Shown here one piece after another: positions 24,388-33,177 of a stretch of DNA of 64,000 nt (the first letter of the stretch is position 1; each line of letters begins with the position of its first letter). Location: the NCBI GenBank assembly GCA_964535405.1, contig CAZHUG010000003.1:16013-80012 (forward strand), given 5' to 3'. Made by a program: the position numbers and the translations under genes. The DNA comes from Scatomorpha sp964535405. Its GTDB lineage: Bacteria; Bacillota; Clostridia; Oscillospirales; Oscillospiraceae. The notes under the pieces are model-generated. The model did not search any database. It was not told the DNA's origin and was given only the letters and a program-made list of their open reading frames with translations.

Positions 24388-25674
24388 TTACATTTCTTTC
24401 TCCTCGACCAGTGCCTGGAACTTTGTGCTCTTGCTGTTTCCGTAGGCCATAAGAACGAAAACTGCCAGTACGACTGCACTCAGAGCGGCAATCCATGCGC
24501 ATGTTTTGTAGGAATTCGTGAAGCCATAGATGACCTCCCACAAGATGACACAGATGGAGTTGCTGATTCCGGCAGCCATGCCTACAATGGGAAGGACGCT
24601 GCTGTATTCGAACATGCCGAACACTTCGCGTGTCGCAACAGGGTTCAGAACAGATATCGACGAAATTCCGCAGCCGTAGCAGATGATAAATATGTACGGC
24701 ACTGCTGCCACTGATGCGCCGAGGAAAATCTGAAGTGCGAAGCCAAGAAACGCGACGGCACAGGCGACAACGAAGGACCACTTTCCTCCAATTTTATCTG
24801 CCAGCCAGCCGAGTAGCAGCTTCCAGACAATCATGGATCCGGAGAGCCAGGCGAGGAAGCCCGCAGCCTGGGCAAGCGAGAAGCCCTGTTCCATGAAGAA
24901 ACCCACCGAGCTCTGTGTGAAGGCGAGCAGGAAGCCGAAGAGCATCAGACCGATCACGAAATACCACATCGCCGGAGTCTTAAGCGCGCTCTTGAGCGAA
25001 AGCCCTGTTATGGTCGCCTTCTGTCCGGCTCCGGCCTTCTGCCTTTCCATGTACTTCTCAAGTCCGTAGGGCTGAAGTCCACAGGACTTTGGTGAATCGC
25101 GGAACAGGAACAGCACACAGACCCAGATAATCGCCAAAATGATGATTCCGCTGATCCTGTAGCCGTTGCGCCAGCTGCCCTCAATGATTTTGGCAAGCGG
25201 CGAGGAGAAGAACATGCCGACGATGCCGGTCATTGAACTCGCCAGGCCGATGAGCATGCCCTGCTTGTCGAGAAACCACATGTTTATTGCGATGTTCGCG
25301 ATTGTCGTAACGCAGGAGGACAGGCCGATTCCGGTGAGTGCGCCGAGGACGTAGAAGTGCCACAGCTGGGTCGAGAAGCCCAGAGCAAGGTATGCAAGTC
25401 CGCCGACGGTTCCGAAAACGGCTATCATTTTTCTGCCGCCCCATTTGGGGTACAGTGTCTTGAGTATAAATGGTGCGGGCAATATTCCGGCGAACATCGC
25501 GACGGTGTAATATGCCTTGAGAGCCGGGAGCGCAAAGCCCAGGTCGGCTACTATATAGTTGTAGTACAGGGAAATTGCGGTCGATGTAAAGTAAATTATG
25601 ACATAAAGCAGGCATGTGGATATAACGATCATTATGTGGCGGCCCATCCCGCGCTTTGCAGTGTTTTCTGGCAT
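24388..25674 (-). CDS. major facilitator superfamily transporter (OFA-like)
   Basis: 428 residues with twelve hydrophobic helices, a central basic loop (about 200-215), and the first-half pattern of the oxalate:formate-antiporter-like MFS group. GGGG ribosome site before the ATG. It lies inside the PucR-adjacent operon between ADH 2 and the flavoenzyme, 44 bases before the latter, so it is the likely importer or exporter of the pathway's substrate or product. Such carriers usually handle carboxylates. No charged-residue motif defines the substrate. Confidence 0.85.
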   Translation of the reverse strand: MPENTAKRGMGRHIMIVISTCLLYVIIYFTSTAISLYYNYIVADLGFALPALKAYYTVAMFAGILPAPFILKTLYPKWGGRKMIAVFGTVGGLAYLALGFSTQLWHFYVLGALTGIGLSSCVTTIANIAINMWFLDKQGMLIGLASSMTGIVGMFFSSPLAKIIEGSWRNGYRISGIIILAIIWVCVLFLFRDSPKSCGLQPYGLEKYMERQKAGAGQKATITGLSLKSALKTPAMWYFVIGLMLFGFLLAFTQSSVGFFMEQGFSLAQAAGFLAWLSGSMIVWKLLLGWLADKIGGKWSFVVACAVAFLGFALQIFLGASVAAVPYIFIICYGCGISSISVLNPVATREVFGMFEYSSVLPIVGMAAGISNSICVILWEVIYGFTNSYKTCAWIAALSAVVLAVFVLMAYGNSKSTKFQALVEEKEM

Positions 25675-25743
25675 TATGATCCCCTTTCTTTATAGGTGGC
25701 GGCAAGGTTTCCCCGCCGCCACTTCATCCCACAAACAGAACAG

Positions 25744-26928
25744 CTAATCGAAATCGTAGTACATTTCCTTGAGTATCTCTTCCATGCTCTCGGGGTAGTT
25801 GCCCCCCGCCATGTACCAGGTGCTGTCCTTCATAACCTCGGGTCCCATGTTGATCCAGGTCTCATAATCGCAGCTGGCTGAGGGGGCGGAAATTCCCACG
25901 CTCTTATACCAAGTAATAAATGCCTGGACAATCTCCTCAACAACGTTTTCGGATTTCGGGTCAAGCCCCAGATACTCCGCAAGCATAGAGCGGGTATTGT
26001 CGACCTTGGGCAGGTAGCGACGCAGTGTCGCGGGCTGTGACCATGCGCAGGCTATGCCATGTATGGTTCCAAAATAATGTGTGATTGTGTGAGCGAAGGC
26101 ATGTCCCCAGCAGCCTATGCCACCGTAGAACATGGGCATCGCCGTTGCTATGGCGATGGCGCTTCTGTAAGTGATATTCTCGGGCTGGGCAAGCGATTTT
26201 GGCAGAACCTCCATAATAATCTTGATGAGGTCGAGGTTCACCATGCTCTGCATGTAGTAGTTTCCACCTGTTATGAGCAGCTTGTTAAAGCCATGCGCGA
26301 TCGCGTCGCAGGCGTTTCCAATGGAGTTTTCACGGTCAACCGTCACAGCAAAATTGGGATCGATAAACGCGTAGTCAGGGCTTGTGTTGCCGCTGGATAC
26401 GGAGTCTTTGGTGCCCTCGGGGCTCGTAACAACCGCACCTGCAGACAATTCGCAGCCTGTTCCGCTCATGGTGCAGACGGTTACAAGCATCATCGAGGTG
26501 TTGCGGGGATAGTATTTGAAATTTGCTTTGATAGCGATGTCGTTTATCTTGTGCTCAGGATAGCCGCACAGATGCTTTACCGCCTTGCCGGTATCCTCAA
26601 CACTGCCGCCGCCAACCGCGACGATGACGTCAAAGCCCTTGTCCTTCATATAATCAAAAGTTCTATGTACCACCTCTGCGGTGGGGTTAACAATGGTATC
26701 GTCGTAAATCTCATACTCGATTCCGGCAGCCCCCAGGCTCCTGGCTACAACATCCGCGTAGCCCAGAGAGCGGACAATAGGCCCCGTGAGAATGAATGCT
26801 TTTTTCTTCTGGTACATTGCAAGGCGCCCTCCTACGCCCTCCACGCAGCCGGGACCGAAGGAATACCCGCAGCTCGGATTAAAGTCATAGTTTTTTGTAA
26901 AAATATCGTATTGCTCTTCCTTAATCAT
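25744..26928 (-). CDS. iron-containing alcohol dehydrogenase 2
   Basis: 394 residues. AVGGGSVEDTGKA is the cofactor loop; metal ligands appear complete in ACDAIAHGF, GHAFAHT and IHGIACA. The N-terminus carries an extra segment of about 20 residues (NPSCGYSFGPGCVEG) before the Rossmann part. First gene of the operon that also encodes the MFS carrier, flavoenzyme 1 and ADH 1; AAAGGAG precedes the ATG. Divergent from the PucR regulator across a 205-base region. It is closer in sequence pattern to ADH 1 than to ADH 3-5. Confidence 0.9.
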   Translation of the reverse strand: MIKEEQYDIFTKNYDFNPSCGYSFGPGCVEGVGGRLAMYQKKKAFILTGPIVRSLGYADVVARSLGAAGIEYEIYDDTIVNPTAEVVHRTFDYMKDKGFDVIVAVGGGSVEDTGKAVKHLCGYPEHKINDIAIKANFKYYPRNTSMMLVTVCTMSGTGCELSAGAVVTSPEGTKDSVSSGNTSPDYAFIDPNFAVTVDRENSIGNACDAIAHGFNKLLITGGNYYMQSMVNLDLIKIIMEVLPKSLAQPENITYRSAIAIATAMPMFYGGIGCWGHAFAHTITHYFGTIHGIACAWSQPATLRRYLPKVDNTRSMLAEYLGLDPKSENVVEEIVQAFITWYKSVGISAPSASCDYETWINMGPEVMKDSTWYMAGGNYPESMEEILKEMYYDFD

Positions 26929-27035
26929 ATCAATGCTCCTTTACATTTCTCTGCTTATTGGCTTTTCCACCTTATACAAGCCGATTATATCGGGATCGTT
27001 ACATATTTATCAGACAAATCGTCTTAAATTTAACA

Positions 27036-27064
27036 TTGACTCTTTGGCCATTTTGGACTATAGT
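27036..27064 (+). promoter_or_regulatory. sigma-A promoter of the PucR gene
   Basis: TTGACT and TATAGT with a 17-base spacer, 70 bases before the ATG at 27134. Confidence 0.7.
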
Positions 27065-27133
27065 GTCTGCATGTAGTAGCCCGGTGAGAACAGCCGCTTT
27101 TTACGATAAATGCTTGAAATAGGGGGATTTTAA

Positions 27134-28567
27134 ATGAATTTGAGCATGCACATCATCGAGGACTGGATGTCAGACAGGGTGATATCGTCCAAAATAGACA
27201 GGGGAGACTGCCTTATCGCCAGCTGCCTGTTGTCCGATTTGGATGAAGGCTGCGCACCGGACTGTCTCTACATCGGGAAAGCCGCTCTTCACGCAGAATA
27301 TGCCGACGGCGTCAATACCGTAATATGCCGCAACGCAGAGGATATTGTGGTGATCCAATCGGACGATGAGATAGATGTCTACCAGCAGATAATGAATGCC
27401 TTTATTTTCTATAATCACTGGGAGGGCGAACTGAAGGACGCCGTTATCATGCGTTCATCCTTCCAGAGAGTGGTAGAAATTGCCTACAGAGCTTTCCGCT
27501 GTGTCATACTCGCCTTCGACTGGCGTGGCGTTATCCTGGGCAGCATGCCGGAAAAAACAGACGACACTGAAGTTTCGATTATTGAGCCATATATTTTTAA
27601 AAGGATGCAGGAGGGCGAGGTCTGCAAAAGAGTAGCGCAGAACACCATTCCGGCAGGCTTTGTGGATACGCATGTGTACCCGTCTGTACTGGCCTTCAAT
27701 GTTGTATTTTCGGATAACTCTTTTATCATTGTCTACTGTGTTTCTGATGCCCCCCGCAAAAATGGGGCGCACATGCAGCTCGCCCTGTATATGAGGTCTG
27801 TAATATCGTATCTAAAACCGGACTATTCTTCCGGGGGGCATCTTGAGCCCCTGCACGGAGAGCTGATTCAGATTTTGGACGGGGAAAAGCCAAACCATGC
27901 CAAAATAGAGGAGATTCAAAGGTTTAAAGATTGGCAGCATAACCATAAATACATGCTTTATGTTTTTGAGGCACATTCAGATTTTCAGCTGAAGCGCAAG
28001 GGTGCCGACTGGATGCTGGCAGACAGGATAAACCATTCAATAGTGTTCTCTTATCAGGACAGGCCGCTCATGCTGCTGCCACTGAGCGAGCGCGCATCCG
28101 CGGGAGAAATTTTGCCGACCATACTCCCGTATCTGGATATCAGCGGAGGAGGCTCGATGCCTTTTTCTGACTGGGAAGCACTTCCGACTGCCTATATGCA
28201 GGCAAAAGCGGCCATGGCTCTGGGGGGGAACGAGCCGGGAAAATTTTATTGCTGTGAAGATTACGCCTCTGACTACATCATGTTGTGTGTTCATGAGCAG
28301 TGCAAAAAGATCAACATGATATCTCCGGACGCCGAGCTGCTGAAGGCCTATGACGAGGAAAATAAAAGTGAGCTGCTCAAGACCCTGAATGTGTATCTGC
28401 GCTGTCAGTCCAGCATGACGGCTTCGGCGGAACAGCTGTACATCCACCTGAACTCCATGAAATACCGCATGAAGAAAATTGAGTCGATGATCTCGTCCGA
28501 CCTCAAAAAACACAACGACCGCATAACACTTCTTTTCTCGAGCGACATTCTTCTCGATCAGAGATAA
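27134..28567 (+). CDS. PucR/CdaR family transcriptional regulator
   Basis: 477 residues. The last 60 residues form the PucR C-terminal helix-turn-helix (TASAEQLYIHLNSMKYRMKKIE), preceded by a GGDEF-like helical domain; the N-terminal 250 residues are a sensor region without a recognised family motif. CdaR and PucR proteins activate operons for organic-acid or purine catabolism. It is divergent from the ADH 2-MFS-flavoenzyme-ADH 1 operon and is the natural regulator for it. It is followed by a strong terminator. Confidence 0.85.
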   Translation: MNLSMHIIEDWMSDRVISSKIDRGDCLIASCLLSDLDEGCAPDCLYIGKAALHAEYADGVNTVICRNAEDIVVIQSDDEIDVYQQIMNAFIFYNHWEGELKDAVIMRSSFQRVVEIAYRAFRCVILAFDWRGVILGSMPEKTDDTEVSIIEPYIFKRMQEGEVCKRVAQNTIPAGFVDTHVYPSVLAFNVVFSDNSFIIVYCVSDAPRKNGAHMQLALYMRSVISYLKPDYSSGGHLEPLHGELIQILDGEKPNHAKIEEIQRFKDWQHNHKYMLYVFEAHSDFQLKRKGADWMLADRINHSIVFSYQDRPLMLLPLSERASAGEILPTILPYLDISGGGSMPFSDWEALPTAYMQAKAAMALGGNEPGKFYCCEDYASDYIMLCVHEQCKKINMISPDAELLKAYDEENKSELLKTLNVYLRCQSSMTASAEQLYIHLNSMKYRMKKIESMISSDLKKHNDRITLLFSSDILLDQR

Positions 28568-28571
28568 ATTG

Positions 28572-28608
28572 GAAAACTCCCCTGAAATCTTATGATTTCA
28601 GGGGAGTT
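28572..28608. terminator. bidirectional terminator after the PucR gene
   Basis: AAAACTCCCCTGAAAT pairs perfectly with ATTTCAGGGGAGTTTT over a 5-6-base loop, ending in a T run, between convergent genes. Confidence 0.85.
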
Positions 28609-28631
28609 TTTAATGTGGGTCGATGCAAATA

Positions 28632-29300
28632 TCACTTAGCCCATTTCCACTGGCCGCTTCCTGCGCCCAGTTCGAAGTGGTACTTTACGATGCCTAGGTC
28701 AACCTTGGTGTAAAATCCCGAGCCCGGCAGAGCCTTCACCGCATTACCGTCCAGCTCAAGAGTGAATTTTTGCTGATTCATTGCGGTCGGTGCGAGCTGA
28801 GCCGCCTCCATCCCGTTGCGGAACCAATCGGGCATGCTGCCTGCAACGGAGCTCAGCTCCTCAATCGTCTTGAGCTTGTGGCTGACGCCATTTGTCTCGC
28901 CATAGCCGAGCGCAATAACCATCAACTGCTTCTCTCCCGCACCGACAACAGCGGCACTTTTACCCTTGCTGTAGGTCAATGCAACCCAGCAGGTATTGAG
29001 TCCGAGCGCCTGAGCCTCCAGCACAATCTTCTCACCGTAATATCCGCATTTCTCGTCAAGGTCCGTGGCCTTTTTACCTACGAGCGCGATATAGTTTTTC
29101 ACGTTTTTAAACTTGCCGTACTTTGCCATTGTGCCCGCAAAAGCATTGGGCTCATCTGTGCACAGCTGGATATGCAGCCCGCTTTCACGGTTGCACCCGT
29201 CGACCGTCCGGCGAAGCTGCTCGAGCACTTCACTCTCAATTTTCCTGTCAGTGTAGCTGCGCACCGAGTGGCGATCTTTCACTGCCTCTGAATGTGTCAT
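28632..29300 (-). CDS. nitroreductase family protein (TM1586 type)
   Basis: 222 residues. The RHSVRSYTDRKI start, CGYYGEKIVLEAQALGLNTCWVAL middle and PTAMNQQKF segment place it in the nitroreductase superfamily, of the subtype in which the two half-domains are fused and the FMN site is modified. FMN-dependent NAD(P)H oxidoreductase is the expected activity. It lies between the two flavoenzyme/ADH modules, 18 bases after a 46-residue protein with which it shares the transcript, and converges on the PucR gene. Confidence 0.85.
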   Translation of the reverse strand: MTHSEAVKDRHSVRSYTDRKIESEVLEQLRRTVDGCNRESGLHIQLCTDEPNAFAGTMAKYGKFKNVKNYIALVGKKATDLDEKCGYYGEKIVLEAQALGLNTCWVALTYSKGKSAAVVGAGEKQLMVIALGYGETNGVSHKLKTIEELSSVAGSMPDWFRNGMEAAQLAPTAMNQQKFTLELDGNAVKALPGSGFYTKVDLGIVKYHFELGAGSGQWKWAK

Positions 29301-29317
29301 ATTATATTGCCTCCTAA

Positions 29318-29458
29318 TTATAAGTTCTTGCTTTCACAGCAGGGCCCGCCCGCGGCTCTTTTTTGCGAGACCTCTTGTACCAGCTCGTTAACATGATTTA
29401 CCAAATCCGCTACCTGCGCCCACTGGCTCTCATTGGCATCAACGTGGTAGAAATTCAT
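29318..29458 (-). CDS. 46-residue conserved-looking small protein
   Basis: From the ATG at 29458 (AAGG site upstream) a 46-residue hydrophilic protein that ends with a cysteine pair PCCESKNL. A longer start at 29527 would add a hydrophobic stretch without a ribosome site. No recognised family. Its position, 18 bases before the nitroreductase, suggests co-expression. Confidence 0.5.
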   Translation of the reverse strand: MNFYHVDANESQWAQVADLVNHVNELVQEVSQKRAAGGPCCESKNL

Positions 29459-29608
29459 GGTTCCGACCTTATACATATTGACTATGCCAGTATATACCAC
29501 ATTCGTAAAGAAAATTGAGATTATCAATTTTATAAGACATATTTTCTCAATCAGGAGTACAAAATATTTTGCTGTTTAATAGCATGACAGGTTGATTAGC
29601 TTATAGAA

Positions 29609-29643
29609 AAAAGTCCTGAAATCATTGCAATTTCAGGACTTTT
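29609..29643 (-). terminator. terminator of the flavoenzyme 2-ADH 3 operon
   Basis: AAAAGTCCTGAAAT / ATTTCAGGACTTTT with a 7-base loop and a T run on the minus strand. The same stem recurs at 43829-43863 after the initiator tRNA. Confidence 0.85.
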
Positions 29644-29669
29644 ATGCTTGGGGATGATCACAAGCGGCA

Positions 29670-31691
29670 TCAGAGATTTTTAACGGCGAGGAAGGCCGCG
29701 CCCGTGGCGTCGCCTATTCTGCCGGGACTGGTGCAGTCGCCAATGTGGATAACGCGCTCGAAGCGGCTCTCGAGCTCCCCTCGCAAGCTGAGATCGGGGC
29801 GGATGCCCAGGGAGAGAACCGTTGCGTCCACCGCTATTTCATACGCCGCGTTTTCCTCGACTTCCTTTAAGTCAATAAAGCCGTTTATGTTTCTCATGCC
29901 CTTAAGGCTCGGGCTTATGAACTTGCCCCCATAAGGCTCGACGACGACAGCGCCGTCTTTTATCTCCTTGAGCGCTGTGCTGGTCTTTATTGTCGCGCCA
30001 CGCTCTTCGAGGAACTGCTGGGTCTTGACGACGTTGTAGTAGAAAATCCCGTTGCCGACAATTGGCATCATCTCGATTACGACGACCTCGTTGCCGTCCT
30101 CGGCGAGACGCTCCGCGGTTTCAAGGCCCGTCATACCGCCGCCTATCACCGCCACCCGCTTGCCCGCCATCTTAATCTTGCCGTTTAGCACGTCGAAGGA
30201 GGAAATACCCTTTTCTATGCCCGGTATTGAGCGGGGCACGATGGGTTGTCCGCCACAGGCGAGTATCACGGCATATGGACTGTCGGCCTTGAGCTCATCA
30301 AGCATCGCTGTGCTGACCTCGGTATTGAGATGAACCTCTATATTTTCGTTCTTCTCCACCTGACGGCGGTAAAACTCCACGAGATTGTCCATGCGAAACT
30401 TGTTAGGCGCCTTGTTGGCGAGGTTCAGCGAACCCGCAAGCTCGGTGCGCTTATCGTACAGCTTCACCTTAAAGCCGCGCTCGGTGAGCGTTAGTGCGGC
30501 CTGAATACCCGCCGGGCCCGCGCCGATTATGATTACCGTGCCCTCGCCCTTTTTGAGCGGTGCAAGGTTATCTATCTCACGGCCCAGCAGCGGGTTCACC
30601 GCGCAGCGGATCTGCGCGTCCTCGGCGGTAACGCGGTAGAGGCAGTAGTTGCAGGAGATGCAGGGGCGTATATCCTCACTGCGCCCAGACTGCGCCTTGT
30701 TGCTCCACTCAGGGTCCGCGCTGTGCTGCCGCCCCATGAGTACGAAATCGTACACGCCCTCAGCGAGGAACTGCTCGGCCTCTTCGGGGGTCTTTACCTC
30801 GTTAGGGCCGTAGATGGGGATTTTGAGCTCCCGCTTGAAGCGCTTATAGTATTTGTTCCTCCAGCCTGCCTTCATCTCGGGCGCACCCGTGCGATCCACG
30901 GAGCCTATGGAGAAGTTGAGCGCGTCAACTCCGTTCGCCTCGAGATGCTTTGCGACGGCAAGCATATCCTCCACTGTGCTCTCTCCCTCGATGCCCTCGC
31001 CGTCAAAAAGGTGTATGCGGCAGGTCACAGGAAAGCTCGCTGGCACGCGCTCGCGAATTTTTTGCACGGTCTCAACGATGATGCGGCAGCGGTTTTCCAA
31101 AGAGCCTCCGTATTCGTCGCTGCGTTCGTTTCTCACGGGGCTTATAAACTGGTTCATCAGGTAGTAGTGCCCGCAGTGGATCTCTACCCCGTCCGCGCCC
31201 GCGGCAAAGGCATGCTCGGCGCCGCTGGCAAAGCCCTCTTCGATACTGTGTATCTCCTCCACGCTGAGCTCATGGCAGGGGGCGGTCTTTCCGGCAAGCT
31301 TAGAGGGCAGCGCTGTTGCTGACACGGGGCTGTGACCCTCGTTATATTCGGGTGCGGTTTTGCGTCCCGGGTGATTGAGCTGGCAGAAGAGCTTGCTGCC
31401 GTATTCGTGCACCCGCTCGGCCAGGATCGCCATGGCGTGCCGGTCGTTCAGACTCCTGAGGTGTGTCTCGCCCGACATGGCTATGCCGCCCAGTTCCGGG
31501 CCGACAACTGCTATGTAACCGACGATGACGAGGCCGCAGCCGCCCTTCGCCTTGGCAGTATAGTATTCCACTGCGCGCGGGGAGAGCTCCCCGCTTGCCT
31601 GACCCAGGGTATCGTCCATCGGGGACAGGATCACCCTGTTTTTTAACTCGCAGCCGTTTATGCGACCCCGGCTGAATACTCTCTCATACAT
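29670..31691 (-). CDS. Old Yellow Enzyme/2-enoate-reductase-like flavoenzyme 2
   Basis: 673 residues, the same three-part layout as flavoenzyme 1: FMN barrel (NRVILSPMDDTLGQ, IHCGHYYLMNQF, DEYGGSLENRCR), a [4Fe-4S] motif near residues 345-365 with spacing C-x2-C-x2-C-x12-C, identical to that of trimethylamine dehydrogenase, and a C-terminal FAD/NAD(P)H domain with GAGPAGIQAAL and GGGMTGLETAERL. In place of the usual HGAHGYL it has a HCGHYYL variant of the substrate-site motif, shared with TMADH-type enzymes. Encoded immediately downstream of ADH 3, with a terminator after it. Likely an NAD(P)H-linked reductase or dehydrogenase of an unsaturated or amine substrate. Confidence 0.88.
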   Translation of the reverse strand: MYERVFSRGRINGCELKNRVILSPMDDTLGQASGELSPRAVEYYTAKAKGGCGLVIVGYIAVVGPELGGIAMSGETHLRSLNDRHAMAILAERVHEYGSKLFCQLNHPGRKTAPEYNEGHSPVSATALPSKLAGKTAPCHELSVEEIHSIEEGFASGAEHAFAAGADGVEIHCGHYYLMNQFISPVRNERSDEYGGSLENRCRIIVETVQKIRERVPASFPVTCRIHLFDGEGIEGESTVEDMLAVAKHLEANGVDALNFSIGSVDRTGAPEMKAGWRNKYYKRFKRELKIPIYGPNEVKTPEEAEQFLAEGVYDFVLMGRQHSADPEWSNKAQSGRSEDIRPCISCNYCLYRVTAEDAQIRCAVNPLLGREIDNLAPLKKGEGTVIIIGAGPAGIQAALTLTERGFKVKLYDKRTELAGSLNLANKAPNKFRMDNLVEFYRRQVEKNENIEVHLNTEVSTAMLDELKADSPYAVILACGGQPIVPRSIPGIEKGISSFDVLNGKIKMAGKRVAVIGGGMTGLETAERLAEDGNEVVVIEMMPIVGNGIFYYNVVKTQQFLEERGATIKTSTALKEIKDGAVVVEPYGGKFISPSLKGMRNINGFIDLKEVEENAAYEIAVDATVLSLGIRPDLSLRGELESRFERVIHIGDCTSPGRIGDATGAAFLAVKNL

Positions 31692-31726
31692 ATTGTCTTT
31701 ATCTCTCCATTTCGTTTTTTGCCGTT

Positions 31727-32917
31727 TTAAAAGCTGATTTTTACTCCCTTATACGCGTCGATGGCGATGCGCTTATAGTCCTCGCGCGTGCCCTGCCGGG
31801 GCGCGGAGCCGGCGCTCGCGCCGACCTTATTTTTATGCTCGGCAGTGTCGGCGATGCCCTCGAGATCCTCAGGCTCTATCGTCATGCCCCGGTCTTTGAA
31901 GTTATCCGGAAGCTGCAGATCGTCGCGCAGAGCCTCTATAGCGAGCACGCAGCTGCGTGCAGCCTGCAGTTGGGTCATACCGCCGGTGTCTATGCCCATG
32001 ACCGCGGCACAGTCGGCGAGCTTTTTAGAGGCGACCTCGACGTTGAAGGCCAGAATGTGCGGCAGGAGCACAGCCAGAGTGGTGCCGTGGGAAATGTCGA
32101 AGCGCCCTCCTATGGCAAGGCCGATATTGTGCCCGTCGCCGGTGCCGATGTTGCTGGCTATCATGGTGGACATGTGCGCTGCCAAAATCATGTCCGAGGC
32201 CGCCTCTATGTCGTTGGGATCGTTCACGAATTTTAAGAGACTCTTGCAGATCATGCCGAAGGTCTTTATCGCGATGGCGTCGGTGATGGGGTTGGCTTTC
32301 TTTCCGATGTAGCCCTCTATACAGTGCGCCAGCGCGTCGAAGCCGGCGTCCGCCGTCACGTAGCGGGGCGAATCCTTTAAAAGAGCCGGGCAGAGCAGGG
32401 CCACGGGAGAGACGCACATGGGCGAGCCTATCTGCGCCTTTGTCTTGTTAACCGTGTCCACGATTGAGATAAACTGCGTGACCTCCGCGCCGGAGCCCGC
32501 GGTGGTGGTGACCATTATCTGCGCAAGGGGCATGTTTTTCACCTTGTTCATGCCGTAATAGTCGCAAAGCTGTCCGTCGTTGGTTCTCAGGAGCGCGGCG
32601 GCTTTGGCGGTGTCGATGGCGCTGCCCCCGCCGAAGCCAATCACCACGTCGGCGTCACTGTTTTTGAGCGCCTCGGCCGCCGCCGTCATGGTGACATTGG
32701 TCGGGTTCGGCTGCACCCCGGTGTAGACATCGAACGGGAAATCGATATTCCGCATGGCGCTTTGCATTTCGCCCCAGATCGGTAGCGCGGCCACGCCCGG
32801 GTCGGTCATTATAAGGGCCCTGTTCACTCCGAGCGCCTTGCGGGCCTGTTTGAGACCGTCTCTCAGATCATTATTAAATATGGTTCTGACTGTTGAGAAA
32901 TAGCTGAAGTTGTTCAT
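31727..32917 (-). CDS. iron-containing alcohol dehydrogenase 3
   Basis: 396 residues. GFGGGSAIDTAKA cofactor loop; complete ligands in GFDALAHCI, DGHNIGLAI and ISHGTTLA. This pattern is the classical FucO/AdhB-like branch, different from ADH 1 and 2. AAGGAGGG precedes the ATG. It is the first gene of a two-gene operon with flavoenzyme 2 and is divergent from a LuxR-type regulator, repeating the regulator-ADH-flavoenzyme pattern of the previous module. Confidence 0.92.
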   Translation of the reverse strand: MNNFSYFSTVRTIFNNDLRDGLKQARKALGVNRALIMTDPGVAALPIWGEMQSAMRNIDFPFDVYTGVQPNPTNVTMTAAAEALKNSDADVVIGFGGGSAIDTAKAAALLRTNDGQLCDYYGMNKVKNMPLAQIMVTTTAGSGAEVTQFISIVDTVNKTKAQIGSPMCVSPVALLCPALLKDSPRYVTADAGFDALAHCIEGYIGKKANPITDAIAIKTFGMICKSLLKFVNDPNDIEAASDMILAAHMSTMIASNIGTGDGHNIGLAIGGRFDISHGTTLAVLLPHILAFNVEVASKKLADCAAVMGIDTGGMTQLQAARSCVLAIEALRDDLQLPDNFKDRGMTIEPEDLEGIADTAEHKNKVGASAGSAPRQGTREDYKRIAIDAYKGVKISF

Positions 32918-33080
32918 TATTCCCTCCTTGAAAGTCGTCGCTCATCATCATACATAGTACACATCATCCTGCTAAAAACATACCAGCTGCGCACAGCTGC
33001 ATACAATTACCCGTTTTTACTATCTTTGCCTGATTCAGAGTCTTTTTAAAGCAGTCTTTCACCCGTCAATGGTTATTTTG

Positions 33081-33110
33081 TTGACACAGACAGCGGGCCT
33101 AGGGTATTAT
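33081..33110 (+). promoter_or_regulatory. sigma-A promoter of the LuxR-type gene
   Basis: TTGACA and TATTAT with an 18-base spacer, 67 bases before the ATG at 33178. Confidence 0.65.
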
Positions 33111-33177
33111 AAAGTATAAGATTTCATAGTAGTTTATTAATTCTTTTTGTTAAAACACACGTATTGGAGTGAGAACG

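Noticed and set aside
26059..27027. 322-codon plus-strand frame across ADH 2
   Set aside because: Lies opposite a complete iron-ADH; the frame is a by-product of G+C-rich codon positions.
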